Source: an uncultured Myxococcales bacterium (GTDB lineage: Bacteria; Myxococcota_A; Bradymonadia; Bradymonadales; Bradymonadaceae). Taken from it: 6,156 nt of DNA. Shown one piece after another: positions 1-3,967 of this stretch (its first letter is position 1; every line of letters starts with the position of its first letter). A program made the translations under genes and the position numbers. The stretch spans positions 1 through 6,156 of the forward strand of contig CAJXPN010000297.1 in the NCBI GenBank assembly GCA_913058025.1. Direction: 5' to 3'. Below the pieces are notes generated by a model. That model was not told the DNA's origin, searched no databases, and saw only the letters and a list, made by a program, of their open reading frames with translations.

Positions 1-148
1 AGCCAGACACGCCGCTCGCGAGCGCGAGCGCGAGCGAGAGGGTGCCCGCGGCGAGCGTGGCGGTGACCGGGAGGTCGTAGTCACGCAGCGGCCCCTCGAG
101 CAGGCGCCAGATGGCCAGGAGCGTGTCGTGGAAGATCTGGCGAGCCAT
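1..148 (-). CDS. N-terminal part of a membrane-associated protein, unidentified (runs off the left edge)
   Basis: Reading the minus strand from the ATG at 148-146 gives 49 uninterrupted codons up to the window edge. The protein begins MARQIFHDTLLAIWRLLEGP and is followed by a hydrophobic stretch rich in Ala, Leu, Ser and Gly at about residues 31-47, which looks like a membrane helix. Codon third positions are almost all G or C, as expected for a real gene here. A second in-frame ATG lies directly upstream (151-149). An AGGA ribosome-binding site (159-156) sits 7 nt before the ATG at 148 and 4 nt before the one at 151, so I prefer 148, but either is possible. The gene is divergent from everything else in the window. 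The family cannot be named from so short a piece. That this is a real gene start is likely; its function is unknown. Confidence 0.6.
   Translation of the reverse strand, partial: MARQIFHDTLLAIWRLLEGPLRDYDLPVTATLAAGTLSLALALASGVSG
18..37. repeat. Short tandem hexamer GCGAGC (three copies plus a partial)
   Basis: The unit GCGAGC is repeated three times in tandem (18-35) with a partial fourth unit. On the minus strand it encodes alternating Leu-Ala residues inside the putative membrane helix of the left-edge gene. Tandem hexamers preserve the frame when copy number changes, so variation would lengthen or shorten the helix by two residues per unit. It may simply reflect codon choice for a Leu/Ala helix. 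Confidence 0.5.
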
Positions 149-247
149 CATCGGGTCCTGATACGTTTGGGAGGTCGCGGTCGGGAGGTGGAACCGTCGT
201 CGTGGTCGAGAACGTCCTGCATGGAGCGGCAGGCCGCCGCCAGACAC

Positions 248-264
248 GAGGTGTTCTTCACCTC
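248..264 (+). promoter_or_regulatory. Perfect 6-bp stem-loop just before the ribosome-binding site of the small membrane gene
   Basis: GAGGTG (248-253) and CACCTC (259-264) are exact reverse complements with a 5-nt TTCTT loop. The hairpin ends one base before a weak AGGG ribosome-binding site (266-269), which is 5 nt from the ATG at 275. It could act in the mRNA leader or as a DNA operator in the divergent region between the left-edge gene and the small membrane gene. There is no run of T after it, so it is not a terminator. No convincing promoter is visible in 149-274 on either strand. A 6-bp stem can occur by chance. Confidence 0.25.
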
Positions 265-274
265 CAGGGTCAAT

Positions 275-563
275 ATGAGTGAGCGAGAGCCGTTTGACGA
301 GATGCTCGAGGCGATGACGCCGAGGGAGCGCGTCGCGGTGAAGGTCTCGGTGGCGTGGGTGACGGTGGTGTTCGGTGGGTTGGCGCTGTTCGCGCCGCAG
401 GGGTTCATTCTGCTGACGCGCAGGGCCGTGGCCGGGATCGGATGGCGGCCGCGCGCTGCTCGTGGCCGTGTCACCGGCGGTCGCGTCGATGGGGCCGTGG
501 GTGTGGGCCGCGAGGAGAGCGCATCGGCGCGGGCGCCGCGGGCAGACATCGGTTACACCTTGA
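275..563 (+). pseudogene. Small two-helix membrane protein, frameshifted
   Basis: The ATG at 275 opens a protein beginning MSEREPFDEMLEAMTPRERV, followed by a membrane helix at about residues 20-42 (VSVAWVTVVFGGLALFAP and on). The coding signal then moves to the next frame. From about 447, the frame offset by +1 encodes RALLVAVSPAVASMGPWVW, a second helix, then an Arg-rich tail ending at TGA 561-563. G/C at third codon positions follows the same switch: frame 275 is strongly biased up to about 445, and the +1 frame is biased after it (24 of 25 codons from 447). In the +1 frame a TGA at 414-416 limits the shift to about 417-447. Removing one base would give a 95-residue protein: acidic N-terminus, two helices, basic cytoplasmic tail. 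Without correction the first frame continues to a stop at 605-607 with an Arg/Gly-rich tail that does not look natural. The cause may be a sequencing error or a true mutation. I do not recognise the family. Confidence 0.55.
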
Positions 564-588
564 GTCGTTCAGGTCAGGCAGTGAGGAA

Positions 589-615
589 TTTCGAGGCGCC
601 CACGTGAGATACAAT
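589..615 (+). promoter_or_regulatory. Possible promoter for the DUF4159 / vWA gene pair
   Basis: TACAAT at 610-615 matches the sigma70 -10 box at 5 of 6 positions and lies in an unusually AT-rich patch. The only -35-like element is weak (TTTCGA, 589-594, 15-nt spacer). The start site would fall near 622, leaving a leader of about 30 nt before the ATG at 654. The location directly before the first gene of the pair supports it; the poor -35 lowers confidence. Confidence 0.35.
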
Positions 616-628
616 CGTGTGCGAATCC

Positions 629-638
629 GAGTCGACTC
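629..638. promoter_or_regulatory. 10-bp perfect palindrome downstream of the putative -10 box
   Basis: GAGTCGACTC is its own reverse complement. It lies 13 nt after the TACAAT box, so about +8 to +17 of the predicted transcript, and just before the ribosome-binding site (AGGTGGT from 644). This is a suitable place for a repressor site or a small leader hairpin. No regulator is assigned, and the sequence differs from the dyads at 3826-3846 and 3929-3942. Confidence 0.25.
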
Positions 639-653
639 AGGGCAGGTGGTGAG

Positions 654-1415
654 ATGAAGAGACGAGAGGTGCTCGTGGGTGCTGCGGCGCTGGCCGCGGC
701 CAGCGCGTGGTCAAGCACTGCGCGCGCGATGGGGGACGACGACCGCTTGAGGATGGCGATGCTGCGCCCCTCGCGCGGCGAGACCTCACCACGCGAAGGC
801 GCCTCCCGGCGGCTGCTCCAGGAACTCGAGAAGCGCACGAGCGTGCACGTGGACCCCACGGTGCGCGTGGTGGACATCGGGCCGGAGATGTTCGAGGTGC
901 CGTTCCTGATCATGAGCGGTGAGCGCGGGTTTGAGCCATGGAGCGCGGAGCAGGTCGATATGATGAGGACGTACCTCCAGGCGGGCGGGTTCCTGCTGGT
1001 GGACGCGTCGTCTGGAGTGAGCCAGGGGCCCTTCATCAGCTCGGTCGTGCGTGAACTCGGGAGGATCTATCCGGACGAGAAGCTCGGCGCGATCCCCGCG
1101 GGGCACGTCCTCTACAAGTCGTTCTACCTGCTCGACCGCGCGTACGGTCGGGTGTCGGTCTCCGAGAAGATGGACGCGATCGCCCAGGGTGATCGCCTGC
1201 CCGTGGTGGTCTCGTACAACGACCTGTTGGGGGCGTGGTCACGCGACAGCTTCGGCAACTGGGAGTACGACGTGGTGCCCCACGGTGACTTCCAGCGCGA
1301 GCGCGCGTTCCGGCTCGGGGTCAACCTGGTGATGTACGCGCTGTGCGTGAACTACAAGGAAGACCAGGTGCACATCCCGTTCATCCTCAAGCGGCGGCGT
1401 TGGAAGGTCAATTGA
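654..1415 (+). CDS. DUF4159 domain protein with twin-arginine-type signal peptide
   Basis: This is a complete 253-residue protein. Its N-terminus (MKRREVLVGAAALAAASAW) has adjacent arginines at 3-4, a hydrophobic core and an A-R-A cleavage site at 23-25. That fits Tat export, so the mature protein should lie outside the cytoplasm. The rest matches DUF4159: a PFLIMSGERGF segment (83-93), then a helix, AGGFLLVDASSG (110-121), a RELGRIYPDEKL segment, and near the end LGVNLVMYALCVNYKEDQVH (221-240) followed by a basic IPFILKRRRWK tail. The GGFLLVD segment resembles the core strand of a Rossmann or amidotransferase-like fold, but no catalytic residues are established for the family. The start is supported by AGGTGGT (644-650) ahead of the ATG. 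The next gene begins 53 bp downstream on the same strand, and such pairs are common in MoxR/vWA-type envelope modules. The family assignment is secure; the biochemical function is unknown. Confidence 0.88.
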   Translation: MKRREVLVGAAALAAASAWSSTARAMGDDDRLRMAMLRPSRGETSPREGASRRLLQELEKRTSVHVDPTVRVVDIGPEMFEVPFLIMSGERGFEPWSAEQVDMMRTYLQAGGFLLVDASSGVSQGPFISSVVRELGRIYPDEKLGAIPAGHVLYKSFYLLDRAYGRVSVSEKMDAIAQGDRLPVVVSYNDLLGAWSRDSFGNWEYDVVPHGDFQRERAFRLGVNLVMYALCVNYKEDQVHIPFILKRRRWKVN

Positions 1416-1468
1416 GGTGACGGAGTGGGGGGTCGAGGTTGAAGAGGCGCGTACGAAGCGAGATGTGA

Positions 1469-3814
1469 ATGAACGGATGGTGGACGGAGTACAACGCGGG
1501 GGACGTGCTTTGGCTGGGCGACTGGGGAGGAGCCTGGGTGCTCGGCCTGTTGGCGCTCGGTGCGCTGGTCCTGGCGCTGAGCGCGTACGACCTGAGGCCG
1601 ATGCGGCCGATGCGTCGGCGCGTGCTGCTCGGTCTGCGCGCGGCGATCTACGCGCTGGCGGTGTTGATGCTGCTCGAGCCCGCGCTCGACCTCAAGAACA
1701 TCACGAAGGTCAAGAACGAGGTCGTGGTCCTGGTGGACAAGAGCCGCTCGATGGAGCTGCCTGCGGCGAGCGTCGAGGGCCGCAGGGAGGAGCTCGCGGC
1801 GAAGGCGCTGCCCGAGTTCGCCGGGCTCATCGAGCGGACGCGCGGAGAGCACACGTTCACGTTCATGGGCTACGGGGAGGGAGAGCTCGAGGCGAGCTCT
1901 CCGGAGGAGCTGGGTGCGGGCGCGTCGAAGGGGCCGTCGTCGGATCTTCTGGGCGCGCTCGACGCGGTCCGTGAGCGCTACGCGGGCAAGGAGATCGGCG
2001 GCGTGGTGGTCCTCAGCGATGGGATCGACACGGGCGCGTTGGGTCGGCGGACGAGGAGGGGGGAGGAGCTCGACGAGACGTCGCGCGCGGCTCTGAGAGC
2101 GCTGGACGCGCCGATCAACACGGTCGCGATGGGCAGGGCCGATGGGTTGAGGGACGTGGCGGTGGCGCGCGTGCTCCATGACGACTTCGCGTTCGTGCAC
2201 AACAGCGTGACGGTGGAGGCGCAGATCCAGACGATAGGCGTGGACGAGGGGACCTCGCTGACCGTGGAGCTACGGCGAGAGGGAGCGCTCGTCCAGACGC
2301 GTCAGGTCGTCGTGTCGGGTGAGGAGGCGAGGAGGGACGTGACCTTCGAGTTCGTGCCCAAGCGGATCGGCAAGGAGATCTACACGGTCTCGGTGCCTGC
2401 GCTGGTGGGGGAGGCGTTGACCGAGAACAACGCGGGTCACTTCATCCTGAAGGTGATCAGGGACAAGGTCCGCGTGCTCCAGGTCGTGGGTCGCCCGAGC
2501 TGGGACGAGCGCTTCCTGAGGAGGTTCCTCAAGAAGGATCCGAACGTCGACCTGATCAGCTTCTTCATCCTGCGGACGAACTCGAACGTGCAGGCGGTGC
2601 CCCAGAACGAGCTCAGCCTGATCCCGTTCCCGACCCAGGAGCTGTTCGACTCGGAGCTGGGCTCCTTCGATCTGGTGATCCTGCAGAACTTCAACTACGG
2701 CCCGTACGACATGAGGCAGTACTTGCCGCGCATCAAGGAGTTCGTGCGTGAGCAGGGCGGCGGCCTCGCGATGTTGGGAGGCGACCTGTCGTTCGCGAGC
2801 GGTGGCTACGAGGGGACGCCCGTGGAGGACCTGCTCCCGGTGGAGCTGCCGCCTGGGCGGCGTGCGGAGGAGCTGATCGACCTGGAGTCGTTCAGGCCCG
2901 AGCTCACGAAGGCGGGCTTGAGGCACCCGATCACCCAGCTCGCGTTCGACCCGGACACGAACCGCGAGATCTGGGCGGGGCTGCCCGCGCAGCGCGGCAC
3001 GAACATCGTGGAGGGGGCGAAGTCGTGGGGGACTCCGCTGTTGGTGCACCCGAAGCTGCGCAAGAAGGGTGAGGCGATGCCCGTGCTGACGGTGGGCGAG
3101 TCGGGCAGGGGTCGCGTGATGGCCTGGACGACGGACAACACGTGGCGCTGGGGCTTCGAGAGCCTGGGGAAGGGCGGGACACCGCGCGAGTACCAGACGT
3201 TCTGGAACGGCGCGATCCGCTGGCTGATCAAGGACCCGGAGCTCAAGCTGGTCAAGGTCGAGTTGGGGGAGGACGTGTTCGCGCCTGGCGAGGACGTTCC
3301 CGTGGTGGTGAGGGTGAGCCAGCCCGACTACTCACCGGCGGTGGGCAAGAAGGGGAAGCTCGTGGTGACGTACCGCGGGTTGGAGCAGCTCATCGTGGGC
3401 GGTGAGGAGCGAGAGCGCGTGCTCGAGAAGGAGTTCGAGACGGGCGCGACGGGGCAGGCGAGCGTGACGTTGAGGGTGGATCGCCCGGGGGTCTACGAGG
3501 TCGACGCGAGGGTGGAGGGGGAGACCGGTGAGCTCAGGGATCAGGACACGATCCTGGTGGTCGAGGACGTGAAGGAGTGGCGCGACATCATCCCACGCGA
3601 GGAGCTGCTCGCGTCTCTTGCCAGGGAGACGGGTGGCGCGCATCAGGTCGCGCCCCGGTTCTCCGCGGGGGATCTCGAGCTCGAGGAGCCGCGCGCGGTC
3701 AAGATCAACCGCCGCAAGGTCATCCAGTTGTGGGATTCGCTGCTGGTGTTCGTGGCGTTGTTGACGTTGTTGGGCACGGAGTGGACGCTCAGGCGACGCT
3801 GGGGCCGACTTTGA
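1469..3814 (+). CDS. Membrane-anchored vWA / glutamine-amidotransferase-like protein (non-catalytic)
   Basis: This is a complete 781-residue protein. Two N-terminal membrane helices (about 21-39 and 52-69) are followed by a von Willebrand A domain (about 84-240). It has an intact DxSxS metal-binding motif (D90-K-S92-R-S94) and a second metal-site strand VVVLSDGID (179-187). The usual MIDAS threonine position appears to be Ser (157/158). A linker then leads to a class-I glutamine-amidotransferase-like domain (about 335-590). Recognisable segments are VVGRPSWDERFLRRFLKKDP (from 339), FVREQGGGLAMLGG (425-438), GYEGTPVEDLLPVEL (446-460), GRGRVMAWTTDNTWRW (546-561) and FWNGAIRWL (578-586). A beta-sandwich follows (about 605-705), and one C-terminal helix (about 754-772) ends in RRRWGRL. 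The protein contains no cysteine, so it cannot be a working glutaminase; a structural or metal-dependent adhesion role is inferred. The ATG at 1469 is the earliest possible start because an in-frame TGA precedes it directly (1466-1468); its ribosome-binding site is weak. It probably shares a transcript with the DUF4159 gene. Confidence 0.9.
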   Translation: MNGWWTEYNAGDVLWLGDWGGAWVLGLLALGALVLALSAYDLRPMRPMRRRVLLGLRAAIYALAVLMLLEPALDLKNITKVKNEVVVLVDKSRSMELPAASVEGRREELAAKALPEFAGLIERTRGEHTFTFMGYGEGELEASSPEELGAGASKGPSSDLLGALDAVRERYAGKEIGGVVVLSDGIDTGALGRRTRRGEELDETSRAALRALDAPINTVAMGRADGLRDVAVARVLHDDFAFVHNSVTVEAQIQTIGVDEGTSLTVELRREGALVQTRQVVVSGEEARRDVTFEFVPKRIGKEIYTVSVPALVGEALTENNAGHFILKVIRDKVRVLQVVGRPSWDERFLRRFLKKDPNVDLISFFILRTNSNVQAVPQNELSLIPFPTQELFDSELGSFDLVILQNFNYGPYDMRQYLPRIKEFVREQGGGLAMLGGDLSFASGGYEGTPVEDLLPVELPPGRRAEELIDLESFRPELTKAGLRHPITQLAFDPDTNREIWAGLPAQRGTNIVEGAKSWGTPLLVHPKLRKKGEAMPVLTVGESGRGRVMAWTTDNTWRWGFESLGKGGTPREYQTFWNGAIRWLIKDPELKLVKVELGEDVFAPGEDVPVVVRVSQPDYSPAVGKKGKLVVTYRGLEQLIVGGEERERVLEKEFETGATGQASVTLRVDRPGVYEVDARVEGETGELRDQDTILVVEDVKEWRDIIPREELLASLARETGGAHQVAPRFSAGDLELEEPRAVKINRRKVIQLWDSLLVFVALLTLLGTEWTLRRRWGRL

Positions 3815-3825
3815 GGAGAAGTTGT

Positions 3826-3846
3826 GGCGGCAAATTTGACGCCGCC
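3826..3846. promoter_or_regulatory. Near-palindrome with AT-rich core after the vWA gene
   Basis: GGCGGCAAATTTGACGCC (3826-3843) is symmetric about CAAATTTG, with one mismatched pair. The outer GGCGGC (3826-3831) can also pair perfectly with GCCGCC (3841-3846) around a 9-nt loop. It starts 12 nt after the stop of the vWA gene. It may be an operator-like site or a weak, non-canonical terminator: the 3' side is followed by C rather than T, so intrinsic termination is doubtful. The AAATTT core stands out in this high-GC sequence. Confidence 0.35.
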
Positions 3847-3895
3847 CCCGCTCTGCTCAAAGGTGGTGGACGTAGTAAGGGCGCAGTGGCGTGGA

Positions 3896-3924
3896 TTGTG
3901 AACACGTCTCACCTGCGGTATGAT
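3896..3924 (+). promoter_or_regulatory. Sigma70-like promoter of the zinc-ribbon gene
   Basis: TTGTGA (3896-3901; 4 of 6 matches to the -35 consensus) and TATGAT (3919-3924; 5 of 6 to the -10) are separated by exactly 17 nt. Transcription should start near 3931, giving a leader of about 37 nt before the ATG at 3968. This is the best promoter match I found in the window. It implies that the zinc-ribbon gene is transcribed separately from the vWA gene. Confidence 0.55.
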
Positions 3925-3928
3925 CAAG

Positions 3929-3942
3929 GGAGCAACTGCTCC
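3929..3942. promoter_or_regulatory. Dyad over the predicted transcription start (operator candidate)
   Basis: GGAGCA and TGCTCC are exact reverse complements separated by two bases (GGAGCAACTGCTCC). The site covers about -2 to +12 of the predicted start, a position where a bound dimeric repressor would block RNA polymerase. In RNA a 2-nt loop is too tight, which favours a DNA-binding site over a hairpin. No regulator gene is visible in the window. Confidence 0.4.
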
Positions 3943-3967
3943 ACCAAATCGAACGTGAGATGCCCCG

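Noticed and set aside
414..450. Programmed +1 frameshift in the small membrane gene
   Set aside because: There is no in-frame stop or recognisable slippery sequence at the switch. An error or a mutation is simpler.
148..549. Minus-strand frame whose TGA overlaps the ATG of the left-edge gene (TGATG), suggesting translational coupling
   Set aside because: The product is Arg/Pro/Ser/Thr-rich with no motif and is antisense to the two-helix gene, which has much better codon bias. The overlap is probably chance.
1417..1974. GTG-started plus-strand frame after the DUF4159 gene
   Set aside because: It overlaps the vWA gene in another frame, is Arg/Ala/Gly-rich, and lacks any domain signal. The vWA frame is clearly the coding one.
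1352..2200. 282-codon minus-strand frame
   Set aside because: It is antisense to the vWA gene with an Arg/His/Gln-rich product typical of shadow frames in high-GC DNA.
2474..3230. Functional class-I glutamine amidotransferase
   Set aside because: The domain resembles the fold, but the whole protein lacks cysteine, so the catalytic nucleophile is missing.
3826..3846. Intrinsic terminator after the vWA gene
   Set aside because: The stem is only 6 bp with a 9-nt loop and is followed by C residues, not a T-run. It is kept only as a dyad of unknown role.
3897..3913. CRP-like site TGTGA...TCACC
   Set aside because: The half-sites are 7 nt apart instead of 6, the second half-site is imperfect, and it overlaps the -35 and spacer of the promoter.
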